Part shown: piece by piece, positions 1 to 9,362 of the stretch
Position numbering within the stretch: the first letter of the stretch is position 1
Layout of the letters: each line of letters starts with the position of its first letter
Source: Citricoccus sp. K5
Lineage (GTDB): Bacteria > Actinomycetota > Actinomycetes > Actinomycetales > Micrococcaceae
Assembly: GCF_902506195.1 (NCBI RefSeq)
Contig: NZ_LR732817.1
Span: forward strand, 1,502,909 to 1,566,908
Reading direction: 5' to 3'
Length of the DNA stretch: 64,000 bases
Program-made: the position numbers and the translations under genes
Notes under the pieces: model-generated
Database searches by the model: none
Told to the model about the DNA's origin: nothing
What the model saw: the letters and a program-made list of their open reading frames with translations, nothing else

Positions 1-1
1 C

Positions 2-841
2 GACGGCGGCTTCCGCCCGACCGCCCGCACCGTCGAGAAGGTCCCCGCGAACCGGGGCGCCGTCCTGGAGGACACGGAGACCGGATTCACCGGTGCCGTC
101 CTTCGGGTCGAGAAGTCCGGCGGTGTACACCTGGTCGTCCTGGAAGACCGCCGGGGACGCACGAAGTCCTTCCCCTTGGGTTATGGCTTCCTCGTGGACG
201 GTGAGCCCGTCGAGGTGGTGCCCCCCACACCGGGCGGCACCCCCGGTGACTCCCCCGCGAAACCGGCCCGTACGGCGTCGGGTTCCCTGCGCGTGGACAA
301 CGCCCGGGCCCGCACGGCGCGGGCCTCCCGCATCTGGGTCGAAGGGCTGCACGACGCCGAGCTCGTGGAGAAGGTCTGGGGTGAGGACCTGCGTCTGGAG
401 GGGATCGTGGTCGAGCCACTGCACGGGGTGGACGACCTGGCAGGCGCCATCAGGGACTTCTCACCCGGTCCGCAGCGCCGGCTCGGCATCCTCGTGGACC
501 ACCTCGTGACCGGGTCCAAGGAGGAGAAGATCGCCGTCGAGGCCATGAAGGTCCCCGGGGCGCGCGGCAACGTGCTGATCGTCGGTCATCCCTACGTGGA
601 CGTCTGGCAGGTCATCAAGCCCTCCGTCCTGGGCATCGGCGCCTGGCCCGTGGTGCCGAAGGGCCAGGACTGGAAGACGGGCATCCTCGCCGGCCTCGGC
701 TGGCCACACCGGACCAAGGAGGACATCGGCCTGGGCTGGAAGAGGCTGTTGTCCCAGGTGCGGACCTATGCCGACCTGGAGCCGACCCTGCTGGGCCGGG
801 TGGAGGAGGTCATCGATTTCCTGACCGCCGCGGAGCACTGA
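2..841 (+). CDS. DUF3097 family protein, 5' partial
   Basis: The frame is open from base 2, so the start codon lies upstream of the window and about 279 residues remain. The C-terminal two thirds match my memory of the DUF3097 family, an actinobacterial protein of unknown function, with the conserved stretches LVDHLVTGSKEEKI and VLIVGHPYVDVWQVIKP. These acidic and glycine-rich loops look like a Toprim-like or nucleotide-binding fold, but that is inference. A Pro/Gly/Thr-rich linker near bases 220-290 separates a small beta-rich N-terminal part (TGFTGAVLRVEKSGGVHLVV) from the main domain. The next gene is co-directional after 91 nt. Confidence 0.8.
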   Translation, partial: DGGFRPTARTVEKVPANRGAVLEDTETGFTGAVLRVEKSGGVHLVVLEDRRGRTKSFPLGYGFLVDGEPVEVVPPTPGGTPGDSPAKPARTASGSLRVDNARARTARASRIWVEGLHDAELVEKVWGEDLRLEGIVVEPLHGVDDLAGAIRDFSPGPQRRLGILVDHLVTGSKEEKIAVEAMKVPGARGNVLIVGHPYVDVWQVIKPSVLGIGAWPVVPKGQDWKTGILAGLGWPHRTKEDIGLGWKRLLSQVRTYADLEPTLLGRVEEVIDFLTAAEH

Positions 842-932
842 CCGTCCACCGACCTGCAGGGAACTCCCGGAACCCGGCGGTACACTGACGACCGAACGCC
901 ACCCATCACCTCCGAACGGAAAGGCCCAGGAC

Positions 933-1364
933 GTGTCCCAGCAGGAGCCCGGCAGTCCGCACCGCCCGCGCCCCGGCGCCGCCCCCCGGCGCGATCAGCA
1001 GCTGCAGGGGTCACCGGACCAGGCCAAGCCGCTGACGCCGGCCGAGGACCGTCAGTGGGCCACCCTCGCACACTTCGGCGGCTTCCTCGGATGCATCCCC
1101 TCCCTGGTGATCTACCTGGTCTTCCGCCACCGGGGTCCGTTCACGGCCCAGGAGGCCAAGGAGGCGCTGAACTTCACGCTGCCGCCCACGGTACTGGCCA
1201 TCGTGGCGAACCTGCTGGCCCTCATTCCCATCGTCGGCGGCATCTTCGGCATCGTCGCCATGCTCCTGTGGCTGTTCATGACGGTCTCCGGCGTGGCGGC
1301 GGGCATCCAGTGCAACAAGGGCCGCCCCTATCGCTACCCGCTGAACCTGCGCCTGATCCAGTAA
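933..1364 (+). CDS. DUF4870 domain small membrane protein
   Basis: This 143-residue protein starts at GTG 933, with GGAAAGG at 918-924 as ribosome binding site. Its first 35 residues are Pro/Arg/Gln-rich and predicted disordered. The DUF4870 core follows: a short hydrophobic helix (LAHFGGFLGCIPSLVIYLVF), the signature QEAKEALNF around residue 73, then two strong membrane segments near residues 83-103 and 105-125. The C-terminus has the family's CNKGRPYRYP-type end. DUF4870 proteins are small membrane proteins of unknown role (Tic20-like fold). The gene converges on hemW with only 19 nt between them. Confidence 0.85.
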   Translation: MSQQEPGSPHRPRPGAAPRRDQQLQGSPDQAKPLTPAEDRQWATLAHFGGFLGCIPSLVIYLVFRHRGPFTAQEAKEALNFTLPPTVLAIVANLLALIPIVGGIFGIVAMLLWLFMTVSGVAAGIQCNKGRPYRYPLNLRLIQ

Positions 1365-1383
1365 GCCCGGTCCGGAGCCGGCG

Positions 1384-2664
1384 CTAGAACCCGGCCAGTC
1401 GCCGGACGATCGCGTCGTCCAGCAGCCGGCCCTGCAGGGTGGGCACCACCCGGCCGGCCAGCGCCGCCCGTCCGTCCAGCAGTCCCTCGCCGATCATCGC
1501 GGCGATCTCCTGGCGCCCCTGGGCGCCGCCGTCGGGCGCCTGCTCCAGGGCGGCCGTCGGCAGCCCGTCCGAGAGCCGGACGCCCAGCATGACGCGCTCC
1601 AGGAACCGCGCCTCGGCGTCGGGTTCCTCCCGGCCGACGGACGGGGAGATCCCGGTGGCCAGTCGCTGCGCATAGGCCGCCGGATGCTTGGCGTTCCAGA
1701 ACCGGACGCCGGCCACGTGTGAGTGGGCGCCGGGGCCGGCGCCCCACCAGTCCTGGTCACGCCAGTAGGCCACATTGTGCCGGGCCCGGTGGATGCCGCG
1801 GTCCTCGGGATCGTGGGCCCAGTTCGAGATCTCGTACCAGCGGTAGCCGGCCTCGGCGAAGAGCCGCTCGGCCAGCAGGTACTTGTCTGCCTGGTCGTCC
1901 GGATCCACATCCGGCACGGTCCCCCGCTTCACGGAGGTCCCGAACTTGGTTCCCTCCTCCACGATGAGCGAATAGGCCGAGATGTGGTCCGGTGCCAGGG
2001 CCAGTGCCGCCTCGACGGTGGTGCGCCAGTCCTTCAGGGACTCCCCCGGCGTGCCGTAGATCAGGTCCAGGGACACCTCCAGGCCGGCTTCCCGGGCCCA
2101 GCCGACGGCGGCCGGGACGTTCTCCTGCCGGTGCGTGCGGTCCAGCGTGGCCAGCACGTGCGGGACGGCGGACTGCATGCCGAAGGAGACCCGGGTGAAT
2201 CCACCGGCGGCCATCTCCCGCAGGGACTCGAGGGAGACCGAGTCGGGGTTGGCCTCCGAGGTGATCTCCGCGCCGGGCGTGATCCCGAAGACGTCCCGGG
2301 CCCTGCCGAGGATACGGACCAGGTCTGCGGCGGGCAGCAGGGTGGGCGTGCCGCCGCCGAAGAAGACGGTCTCCAGCGTGCGCGGGGGGATCTCCGAACC
2401 GGCCAGCGCCTGCGCCGCGAAGTCCAGCTCACCGGCCACGGTGTCCGCGTAGGACGACCGGGACGCGCCGGGGCCCAGGTCCTCGGCGGTATAGGTGTTG
2501 AAGTCGCAGTAGCCGCACCGGACGGAGCAGAACGGGACGTGCACGTAGAGGCTGAAGGTGCGCGGCTGGCCGGCCTCGGCCGCCTCACGCACCCGGTTCC
2601 CCACCGCTGCGGGGAACCGGCCGTCGTCGGGCGCGGGGTCGCCGAGGGGAAGGATCGAAGGCAA
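1384..2664 (-). CDS. hemW: Radical SAM family heme chaperone HemW
   Basis: HemW is a 426-residue cytoplasmic heme-binding chaperone related to oxygen-independent coproporphyrinogen III oxidase. The radical-SAM cluster motif is visible as CSVRCGYC (CxxxCxxC) near residue 47, just after the family sequence SLYVHVPF. FFGGGTPTLL (SAM-binding GGGTP) follows, then a C-terminal winged-helix-like HemN-C region. The first residue after CxxxCxxC is aspartate rather than the phenylalanine usual in HemW (CGYCDF), and the aromatic comes next. The start is TTG at 2664, only 18 nt after the lepA stop, so the two genes are probably co-transcribed. Older annotations would call it hemN, but true HemN has an extra CxxxCxxCxC cysteine, absent here. 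Confidence 0.9.
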   Translation of the reverse strand: MPSILPLGDPAPDDGRFPAAVGNRVREAAEAGQPRTFSLYVHVPFCSVRCGYCDFNTYTAEDLGPGASRSSYADTVAGELDFAAQALAGSEIPPRTLETVFFGGGTPTLLPAADLVRILGRARDVFGITPGAEITSEANPDSVSLESLREMAAGGFTRVSFGMQSAVPHVLATLDRTHRQENVPAAVGWAREAGLEVSLDLIYGTPGESLKDWRTTVEAALALAPDHISAYSLIVEEGTKFGTSVKRGTVPDVDPDDQADKYLLAERLFAEAGYRWYEISNWAHDPEDRGIHRARHNVAYWRDQDWWGAGPGAHSHVAGVRFWNAKHPAAYAQRLATGISPSVGREEPDAEARFLERVMLGVRLSDGLPTAALEQAPDGGAQGRQEIAAMIGEGLLDGRAALAGRVVPTLQGRLLDDAIVRRLAGF

Positions 2665-2682
2665 GGTGTGTTCGTCCCCGCC

Positions 2683-4548
2683 CTACTTCTTGGCGCCGGT
2701 CTCGGAGCCAGCGCCGTCCGACGACAGCGCGGCGATGAAGGCCTCCTGAGGGACTTCCACGCGGCCGACCATCTTCATGCGCTTCTTGCCCTCCTTCTGC
2801 TTCTCCAGCAGCTTGCGCTTACGGGAGATGTCGCCGCCGTAGCACTTGGAGAGCACGTCCTTGCGGATGGCGCGGATGTTCTCGCGGGCGATGATGCGCG
2901 AGCCGATGGCCGCCTGGATCGGCACCTCGTACTGCTGGCGCGGGATCAGCTCCTTGAGCTTTCCGGTCATCATCACGCCATAGGCGTAGGCGTTGTCCTT
3001 GTGGGTGATGGAGCTGAACGCGTCCACGGTCTCACCCTGGAGCAGGATGTCCACCTTGACCAGGTCGGCGGTCTGCTCGCCGTCGGCCTTCCAGTCCAGC
3101 GAGGCATAGCCCTTGGTGCGGGACTTGAGCAGGTCGAAGAAGTCGAAGACGATCTCCGCCAGCGGGATCCAGTAGCGGATCTCCACGCGTTCCTCGGAGA
3201 GGTAGTCCATGCCCTTCATCTGGCCGCGCTTGCCCTGGCAGAGCTCCATCACGGAGCCGATGAACTCGCTGGGGACGATGATCGTGGCCGACGCCATGGG
3301 CTCGGCGACCTCGTTGATCTTGCCCTCCGGGAACTCGGACGGGTTCGTCACCGTGACGACCGTCTTGTCCTCCTTGGTGACCTCGTAGACCACGTTCGGG
3401 GCGGTGGAGATCAGGTCCAGGTTGAACTCGCGCTCCAGGCGCTCACGGATGATCTCCAGGTGCAGCAGGCCGAGGAACCCCACGCGGAACCCGAAGCCGA
3501 GGGCCACGGAGGTCTCGGGCTCGTACACCAGGGCGGCGTCGTTGAGCTTGAGCTTGTCCAGGGCATCACGCAGCACGGGATAGTCGGAGCCGTCGATCGG
3601 GTACAGCCCGGAGAAGACCATCGGCTTGGGATCCTCATAGCCACCGATCTGTTCCTGCGCCGGATTGCCGGCACCCGTGACCGTGTCACCGACCTTGGAC
3701 TGGCGGACGTCCTTGACACCGGTGATGAGGTAGCCCACCTCGCCCACGGAGAGACCCTTGGAGGGTTTGGGCTCCGGGGAGGACACGCCGATCTCGAGGA
3801 GCTCGTGGGTGGCCCCCGTGGACATCATCCTGATCTTCTCGCGCGGGGACAGCTTGCCGTCCACCACGCGGACATAGGTGACCACGCCCCGGTAGGTGTC
3901 ATACACGGAGTCGAAGATCATGGCCCGGGCCGGGGCGTCCGGCTTGCCCGTGGGAGCGGGGACAGCCTCCACCACGCGATCGAGCAATTCTTCGACCCCG
4001 ACGCCGGTCTTACCGGAGACCCGAAGGATGTCCTCCGGCTCGCAACCGATGAGTCCCGCGATCTCCGCGGCATACCGGTCCGGATCGGCAGAGGGCAGGT
4101 CGATCTTGTTCAGCACGGGGATGATGGCCAGCTCGTTCTCCATGGCCAGGTAGAGGTTGGCCAGGGTCTGTGCCTCGATGCCCTGGGCCGCGTCCACCAG
4201 CAGGATGGCGCCCTCGCAGGCCGCAAGGGACCGGGACACCTCGTACGTGAAGTCCACGTGCCCCGGCGTGTCGATCATGTTGAGCGTGAAGTCGGTGCCG
4301 TTGAGGCTCCAGGGCATGCGCACGGCCTGCGACTTGATGGTGATGCCACGCTCACGCTCGATGTCCATCCGGTCCAGGTACTGGGCCTTCATGTCCCGCG
4401 GCTGGACCACGCCGGTGGACTGCAGCATGCGGTCCGCCAGGGTCGACTTGCCGTGGTCGATGTGCGCGATGATGCAGAAATTCCTGATGACCGCGGGATC
4501 GGTGGCGGCGGGCGCCGGGGCGTTGCTCGCCATGGGCGACACGGGCAT
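2683..4548 (-). CDS. lepA: Translation elongation factor 4 (LepA)
   Basis: LepA/EF4 is a ribosome-associated GTPase of 621 residues that acts on stalled or back-translocated ribosomes. The G motifs are clear: G1 [10 protein letters not shown]3 DTPGHVDF and G4 [10 protein letters not shown]. The EF-G-like domains II, III and V follow, with the LepA-specific C-terminal domain ending around [17 protein letters not shown]. The Lys-rich stretch [20 protein letters not shown] is typical of the family. Translation could start at ATG 4548 or at ATG 4533 (MASNAPAP). It leads a two-gene unit with hemW. Confidence 0.97.
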   Translation of the reverse strand: MPVSPMASNAPAPAATDPAVIRNFCIIAHIDHGKSTLADRMLQSTGVVQPRDMKAQYLDRMDIERERGITIKSQAVRMPWSLNGTDFTLNMIDTPGHVDFTYEVSRSLAACEGAILLVDAAQGIEAQTLANLYLAMENELAIIPVLNKIDLPSADPDRYAAEIAGLIGCEPEDILRVSGKTGVGVEELLDRVVEAVPAPTGKPDAPARAMIFDSVYDTYRGVVTYVRVVDGKLSPREKIRMMSTGATHELLEIGVSSPEPKPSKGLSVGEVGYLITGVKDVRQSKVGDTVTGAGNPAQEQIGGYEDPKPMVFSGLYPIDGSDYPVLRDALDKLKLNDAALVYEPETSVALGFGFRVGFLGLLHLEIIRERLEREFNLDLISTAPNVVYEVTKEDKTVVTVTNPSEFPEGKINEVAEPMASATIIVPSEFIGSVMELCQGKRGQMKGMDYLSEERVEIRYWIPLAEIVFDFFDLLKSRTKGYASLDWKADGEQTADLVKVDILLQGETVDAFSSITHKDNAYAYGVMMTGKLKELIPRQQYEVPIQAAIGSRIIARENIRAIRKDVLSKCYGGDISRKRKLLEKQKEGKKRMKMVGRVEVPQEAFIAALSSDGAGSETGAKK

Positions 4549-4674
4549 CTTCCTTCAACTCTGACGACAAGGGCGGGTCAGCCCCCTGGAACCAGCGGGA
4601 GCCTGATCCTCCATTCTTCCACGTTTCCGCGGCGATGGCGGCCCGGCATGACCACCGGTTGTTACCTTGTGGCC

Positions 4675-5202
4675 ATGGCTTTGAACTTCAACCAGCTCCT
4701 GTCCATCGGCCGCAGGGTGGCACGCATCGCCCGGCAGGTGCAGCGGCAGTCCCCGCCGCGCAACCGCAGCGGCGGACACGCCAGCGGTCCGGGCGGCCTC
4801 TCCGACTACCCCGGTGATTTCCACGGCCGTGCCCAGGTGTCATACTCCCCCGTTCCCGGTCCGGAGGCCGGTCCGGGTGAGATCGTCTGGACCTGGGTGC
4901 CCTTTGAGGAGCTGGACGGCCGGGGCAAGGACCGCCCGGTCCTCGTGGTGGGCCGGAACGGTGGCCACCTGCTCGCCGCGCAGCTGACGAGCAGGGACCG
5001 CAACAACGCCGCGTCCCGGGATGCCGACTACATTGATATCGGTGCGGGCCCGTGGGATCCACAGGGCCGGAACTCCGAGGTCAAGCTGGACCGGATCCTG
5101 CAGGTCAATCCTCGCGACGTCCGCCGTGAGGGCGGCGTACTGGACCAGCGGGTGTTCGAGACCGTGTCCCAGGGGCTCCGGGACCGCAACGGGTGGTCGT
5201 GA
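4675..5202 (+). CDS. PemK/MazF-fold protein, possible endoribonuclease
   Basis: From ATG 4675 the protein has 175 residues. About 60 N-terminal residues rich in Arg, Gln, Gly and Ser precede a domain resembling PemK/MazF toxins. The typical GEIVWTWVPFEE opening strand, the KDRPVLVVGR strand and the AAQLTSRD segment are visible. Known MazF proteins cut single-stranded RNA at short motifs. No antitoxin gene lies beside it: upstream is divergent lepA, downstream is rpsT. A TAGACT hexamer right after its stop (5203-5208) could be part of the rpsT promoter. In-frame alternative starts exist at 4648 and 4669. The fold is fairly clear; toxin activity is inferred. Confidence 0.75.
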   Translation: MALNFNQLLSIGRRVARIARQVQRQSPPRNRSGGHASGPGGLSDYPGDFHGRAQVSYSPVPGPEAGPGEIVWTWVPFEELDGRGKDRPVLVVGRNGGHLLAAQLTSRDRNNAASRDADYIDIGAGPWDPQGRNSEVKLDRILQVNPRDVRREGGVLDQRVFETVSQGLRDRNGWS

Positions 5203-5340
5203 TAGACTAACCAGCTGTGTGTCCGCGCAGGTCGACGGGCACTCCCGGAACGGCTCAACAGGTATCCCCACGCCGCTCAGTCGCCGGATTCGGGATTACC
5301 CCTCACCGACCACGTCAGAAGACAACAGAAAGACCTTTCC

Positions 5341-5607
5341 TTGGCAAACATCAAGTCCCAGAAGAAGCGCATTCTCACCAACGAGAAGGCCCGCCTGCGT
5401 AACAACGCGGTGAAGTCCGAACTGCGCACCGCCATCCGCGCCGTGGACAAGGCCGTCGCCGCGGGCGACCAGGCCGCCACCACTTCCGCCGTCGCCCTGG
5501 CCAGCAAGAAGCTGGACAAGGCTGCCAGCAAGGGTGTCATCCACAAGAACCAGGCTGCCAACCGCAAGTCCGGTATCGCCAAGCGTGTGAGCAAGATCGA
5601 GGCCTGA
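5341..5607 (+). CDS. rpsT: 30S ribosomal protein S20
   Basis: This is an 88-residue, strongly basic three-helix protein that binds 16S rRNA early in small-subunit assembly. The N-terminus [20 protein letters not shown] and the later [19 protein letters not shown] stretch are diagnostic of S20. Translation starts at TTG 5341 with AGAAAGACC upstream; a weak start is in keeping with the known autoregulation of S20 in other bacteria. A 138-nt leader separates it from the gene before. A strong hairpin terminator follows 43 nt after the stop. Confidence 0.97.
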   Translation: MANIKSQKKRILTNEKARLRNNAVKSELRTAIRAVDKAVAAGDQAATTSAVALASKKLDKAASKGVIHKNQAANRKSGIAKRVSKIEA

Positions 5608-5650
5608 GCCTCTCAGATCTGGCCCGGCCCCTGATCGGCGCCGCGGCACC

Positions 5651-5680
5651 GAAGCCCCCGTCCTGATGGACGGGGGCTTC
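5651..5680. terminator. Bidirectional hairpin terminator between rpsT and holA
   Basis: A perfect 13-bp inverted repeat (arm GAAGCCCCCGTCC) is closed by a TGAT tetraloop. It lies between the convergent rpsT and holA genes, so it can end transcription from both sides. No long T tract follows, which is common for actinobacterial terminators. Confidence 0.85.
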
Positions 5681-5719
5681 GTGGTTAACGACTACCGCCG
5701 AGCGGTTCGTGATGAAGGA

Positions 5720-6733
5720 CTACCGTCGAGCGGTCAGGGCAATCCGGGTGACGGCCCGCTCGACCGCATAGTCGGCGTCCTTGGACAGGCCCTTGGCCTC
5801 AGCGTCCGCCTGGGCCACCCACTCGATCGCGGCCGCAATGGTGGCGGGGTTCCAGAACCGGACGGTCTCGGCCACGCGCTTGGCCTGCCAGGGGGCCATG
5901 CCCAGCACACCGGCGATCTGGCCCTGGCCCACGCGAGCATCCACGATCCGGGCGATCTGGCGCGTCTTCATGGCGAGTGCGCCGGTGATGGCCGGCGCGG
6001 ACACCCCCGTGGCCAAGGCATGGCGCAACAGGGCGGTGGCCTGCCCGGCCCGCCCCTCGATGGCGGCATCGGCCACCCGGAAGGCCGTGGCCTCCACCCG
6101 GCCGCCGTAGTAGCGGTCCACTACCTGACTCGTGACGGTGCCCTCCGTGTCCTCGGCCAGCTGCTGGCAGGCGGCCGCCAGATCGGTGAGCGAGCCACCG
6201 GCGGCATCGAGCAGGGAACGGACCGCTTCTGCATCGATCGAGCGGCGCCGGGACCGGAACTCGCCCTGGACGAAATCGGACTTTTCGGCATCGGACTTGA
6301 TCGGTTGGCAGTCCACGAGAACACCGGCGGCGGTGACGGCATCCAGCAGCTTCTTACCCCGGTTGCCTCCCGTGTGCCGCAGGATCAGCGTGACGTCCTC
6401 CGCCGGACTCCCGACGTAGTCGAGGCAGTCCGTCAGGAACGCCTCGTTCATGTCCTGGAGTCCCTCCACCTGCAGGATCTTGGCTTCACCGAACAGGGAG
6501 GGACTGGCGAGGACGGAGAGCTGGCCGCCCTCATAGTCGGCGGCGTCCAGGCGGTGGACCTCGAGGCCCGGGTCCTTTTCCCGCAGAGCTGTGCGGGCCC
6601 GGTCGACCACCCGGGCGGCGATGAAATCCTCGGGACCCTTGAGCAGCATCATCGGGGCCGGGCTCACAGTGCGCCAGTCTGCTCCGGAACTCGTGGATCG
6701 TCGGCTTCGACTCGGTGCGGGCATGGTTGCCAT
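5720..6733 (-). CDS. holA: DNA polymerase III subunit delta
   Basis: The delta subunit of the clamp loader opens the beta sliding clamp. The protein shows the HolA layout: a degenerate AAA+ N-terminus with LLKGPEDFIAARVVDR, the clamp-contact region LFGEAKILQVEG, the middle LILRHTGGNRGKKLLDAV and a helical collar domain at the C-terminus. ATG 6733 lies next to the comEC stop (TAG at 6735-6737), giving about 337 residues. ATG 6724 is another option; a GTG at 6745 would overlap comEC by 11 nt. Gene order comEA-comEC-holA is conserved in many bacteria. Confidence 0.93.
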   Translation of the reverse strand: MATMPAPSRSRRSTSSGADWRTVSPAPMMLLKGPEDFIAARVVDRARTALREKDPGLEVHRLDAADYEGGQLSVLASPSLFGEAKILQVEGLQDMNEAFLTDCLDYVGSPAEDVTLILRHTGGNRGKKLLDAVTAAGVLVDCQPIKSDAEKSDFVQGEFRSRRRSIDAEAVRSLLDAAGGSLTDLAAACQQLAEDTEGTVTSQVVDRYYGGRVEATAFRVADAAIEGRAGQATALLRHALATGVSAPAITGALAMKTRQIARIVDARVGQGQIAGVLGMAPWQAKRVAETVRFWNPATIAAAIEWVAQADAEAKGLSKDADYAVERAVTRIALTARR

Positions 6734-6734
6734 C

Positions 6735-9362
6735 CTATCCGCCACCGCCCGCCGGCCGGGTGCCGGAGACCTCTGGCGCGCGGGCCCCGGTGAGGGTGGG
6801 CACCAGCTCCCCGTCCCGCAAGGACACCACCGTGGTCCCGTGCTGGTCGGTGCGGATCACCGGCCCGTGCCGCTCCAGCTCTCCGATGACCGAGGGGTGC
6901 GGGTGGCCATAGCCATTGTCCCGGCCGACCTGCACCACGGACAGCGCCGGGTCCACAGCCCGCACCACGTCCAGGCCCCCGTTGCGGGCACCGTGGTGGG
7001 CCACCTTGAGCACGTCCACGGCCTCCGGCAGCACGTCCTGGCCCAGCAGTGCTCGGCTGGCCTCCTCCTCCATGTCCCCCGTCAACAGCACGGTGTAGTC
7101 ACCCTCAGGGGTGTGCACGGTGGCGGTCATCTGCAGCGAGGCATCGTTCTCGTTGCCCGCCTCCGGGTCCGCTTCCAGCACGGTCCAGTCCACCCAGTAT
7201 CCCGACGCCGGCCGGTCGCCGGCCCGGCCCGTCTCCCCGGGGACCGGCTGCCGGGCACCGGCGGGGACGCCCGGGCCGGGCGTCGACTCCATCGTCGAGT
7301 ACAAGACCTCGATGGGGCTGCAGCAACCAACGATGTCCGCTGCGGCCCCGGCATGGTCCTGGTGCAGATGGGACAGCACCAAGAGGTCCACCCGGTCCAC
7401 CCCGATCAGGTCCAGGCAGGTGGTCGCCGCGGCAGGGTCCGGCCCCGTGTCCACCACCATGGCGGCCCGTTCCCCCGTCCGCAGCACGAGCATGTCCCCC
7501 TGGCCGACATCACAGGCAGCCAGGGACCAGTCGTCCGGCAGGGATCCGGAGGGCGGCGCGATGACCAGTCCGAGCTGACTGCCGGCGGCCGCGCAGACCG
7601 TGGTCCACGCCGCGGCGAGAGACCAGCGGAGCTGGCCGACCGGGGCCGGGCGTGGCCTGCCGTGCACACCGAGGCGCCGGACCCGGGCCGGACGACTGCG
7701 TTCCCACCGCATCAGCAGCCACAGGAGGGCGAGGGCGGCGGCCACGTGCATCGACACGAGGCCTGCGCCCAGGGGCCCCTCCGGCCACGCATGGAGCGCG
7801 CCCGGCCAGCCGGAGACCTCGGAGGCGATCCAACCGATCCCGGCGGCGGGCCAGCCCACCACCCAGAAGACCGCGGCGGCGAGTCCGGGCCACGGCACGG
7901 CCAGGGCGGCGGCGAAGGTGCCGGGCACGGTGACGAACGGGACGAGCGGCGCCGCCAGCAGGTTGGCCGGCACCGAGTAGGCACTGAACTCGCCGGTCAT
8001 TCCGACGAGGATGGGCTGGCAGGCGACCTGCGCCGTGACGGTCACGGCGAGGGCGGCGCTCAGGATCCCAGCCACGGGACCCGGGAGCACGCGGCGGAGG
8101 ACGGCGGTGAGCCACTGCTCCACCGGACGGGCCGCCAGCACGATGCCGGCCGTGGCCGCCAGAGAGAGCTGGAAGGCCGGTTCCCCGGCGAGTCCGGGTT
8201 GCCAGCACAGCAGCACGCAGGCTGCCAGGCACAACAGGGGCAAGGCCTGGCGGCCCCGGCCGAAGAACACGGCCCACGCCCCGAGGGCCCCCATCACGGC
8301 GGCTCGGATCACCGAGGGCTCGGGGCCCACGACGATCACGAAGACGACCAGCACCCCGAGGACCGCACCGAGCACGACCGGGCGGCGGACCCGCACCGAC
8401 CTCAACGCCATGGTGACGGCGCCGGCGATCAGCGTACAGTTCGCCCCACTGACGGCTGAAAGGTGACTGAGGCCAGACGTCTTCATGGACTCGTCCAGCG
8501 CCGGCTCCTGCGCGGACCGATCGCCCAGGATCAACCCGGGCAGCAACTGCGGCGCCGTGCCGACAGTCCCGGCAGCGGCCTGCTGCACGGCCGCTCGGAC
8601 GATATCCCGTCCCGTGGGCGCTCCGTCCAGGCCTGGCACCCCGGTGTCATCGGAGCAGGATCCGGCCTGCGGCGCGGTGGAGGCCCGGGCGAACACCGTG
8701 CCCCGCTCGGCCTCCGGCGACGCGGTGAAACAGACCGCCGCGCCAGACTCCATCCCCTCCCAGTGACTTCCACCGGACACCACCACCTCCGCACCGCCCG
8801 GAATCTCACGGGACGGGTGCCCGAACGCCTGCACGGCCACCGTGAGGTGCCAGCTGTCGCCGAACGTCCCGGTACGCAGGACCGCCGGCCCGGCGGCTTC
8901 GCCCGACAGCCGCAACGGCCGTTCGGCGGCCACCGCATCCTCCCAGCCCGAGTCGCGGACCGGTGCACGATCGCCCACGGCCTGGACGGCGGCGACGGCC
9001 GCGATCCACAGGGCAATGGCGGCCAGGGCCGTGATGGCGATGGTTCGGCCGTGGCGACGGGCCGGGTGTCGGGCCGGGGCCTCCCCCGGTCTAAGACCCT
9101 GATCCGGAATCTGAGCCTGACCCTGACCAGTGGCCTGGCCCTGGCCCTGACCCTGACCCTGACCCTGACCCTGACCAGAGGATGCCCACATCATCAGGCC
9201 GGTGGCCACGAGCGCCGAGAACGCCAGCACCCACGGCAGCACGAGGGCGGCGTCGTAGGGAATCTGCGGTATCGCCAGACAGACCGCCAGGGTCAGCACC
9301 ACGGCGGGGACCAACCGGAGGTCGACGGCCGCCGGAACGCTGCCCCGGGCCTGGACCATCAC
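6735..9362 (-). CDS. comEC: ComEC/Rec2 family DNA-uptake channel protein
   Basis: ComEC is a polytopic membrane protein thought to carry single-stranded DNA into the cytoplasm during transformation. The 875 residues show two or three N-terminal membrane segments, an OB-fold/DUF4131 region near residues 120-230, and the Competence domain with about eight membrane helices (SHLSAVSGANCTLIAG is typical). A C-terminal metallo-beta-lactamase domain follows, with VGQGDMLVLRTG and the metal motif SHLHQDHAG. Residues 63-82 are a Gly-Gln repeat encoded by a hexanucleotide tract. The start overlaps the comEA stop (GTGA). The frame is intact, so the channel may be functional. Confidence 0.92.
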   Translation of the reverse strand: MMVQARGSVPAAVDLRLVPAVVLTLAVCLAIPQIPYDAALVLPWVLAFSALVATGLMMWASSGQGQGQGQGQGQGQATGQGQAQIPDQGLRPGEAPARHPARRHGRTIAITALAAIALWIAAVAAVQAVGDRAPVRDSGWEDAVAAERPLRLSGEAAGPAVLRTGTFGDSWHLTVAVQAFGHPSREIPGGAEVVVSGGSHWEGMESGAAVCFTASPEAERGTVFARASTAPQAGSCSDDTGVPGLDGAPTGRDIVRAAVQQAAAGTVGTAPQLLPGLILGDRSAQEPALDESMKTSGLSHLSAVSGANCTLIAGAVTMALRSVRVRRPVVLGAVLGVLVVFVIVVGPEPSVIRAAVMGALGAWAVFFGRGRQALPLLCLAACVLLCWQPGLAGEPAFQLSLAATAGIVLAARPVEQWLTAVLRRVLPGPVAGILSAALAVTVTAQVACQPILVGMTGEFSAYSVPANLLAAPLVPFVTVPGTFAAALAVPWPGLAAAVFWVVGWPAAGIGWIASEVSGWPGALHAWPEGPLGAGLVSMHVAAALALLWLLMRWERSRPARVRRLGVHGRPRPAPVGQLRWSLAAAWTTVCAAAGSQLGLVIAPPSGSLPDDWSLAACDVGQGDMLVLRTGERAAMVVDTGPDPAAATTCLDLIGVDRVDLLVLSHLHQDHAGAAADIVGCCSPIEVLYSTMESTPGPGVPAGARQPVPGETGRAGDRPASGYWVDWTVLEADPEAGNENDASLQMTATVHTPEGDYTVLLTGDMEEEASRALLGQDVLPEAVDVLKVAHHGARNGGLDVVRAVDPALSVVQVGRDNGYGHPHPSVIGELERHGPVIRTDQHGTTVVSLRDGELVPTLTGARAPEVSGTRPAGGGG
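9145..9174. repeat. CCCTGA hexanucleotide tandem repeat inside comEC
   Basis: Five perfect CCCTGA units stand in tandem, with degenerate copies continuing to about 9109. On the comEC strand they encode Gly-Gln dipeptides in a cytoplasmic or linker segment after the first membrane helices. Because the unit is 6 bp, gain or loss of copies changes linker length without breaking the frame. Confidence 0.9.

Noticed and set aside
1723-4674. Very long open frame on the plus strand (reaching to 5202)
   Set aside because: It is antisense to hemW and lepA, with composition typical of a high-GC shadow frame; only the last 175 codons (from 4675) encode a real family.
9109-9177. Possible CRISPR or telomere-like repeat
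   Set aside because: The repeat unit is 6 bp with no spacers and keeps the comEC reading frame.
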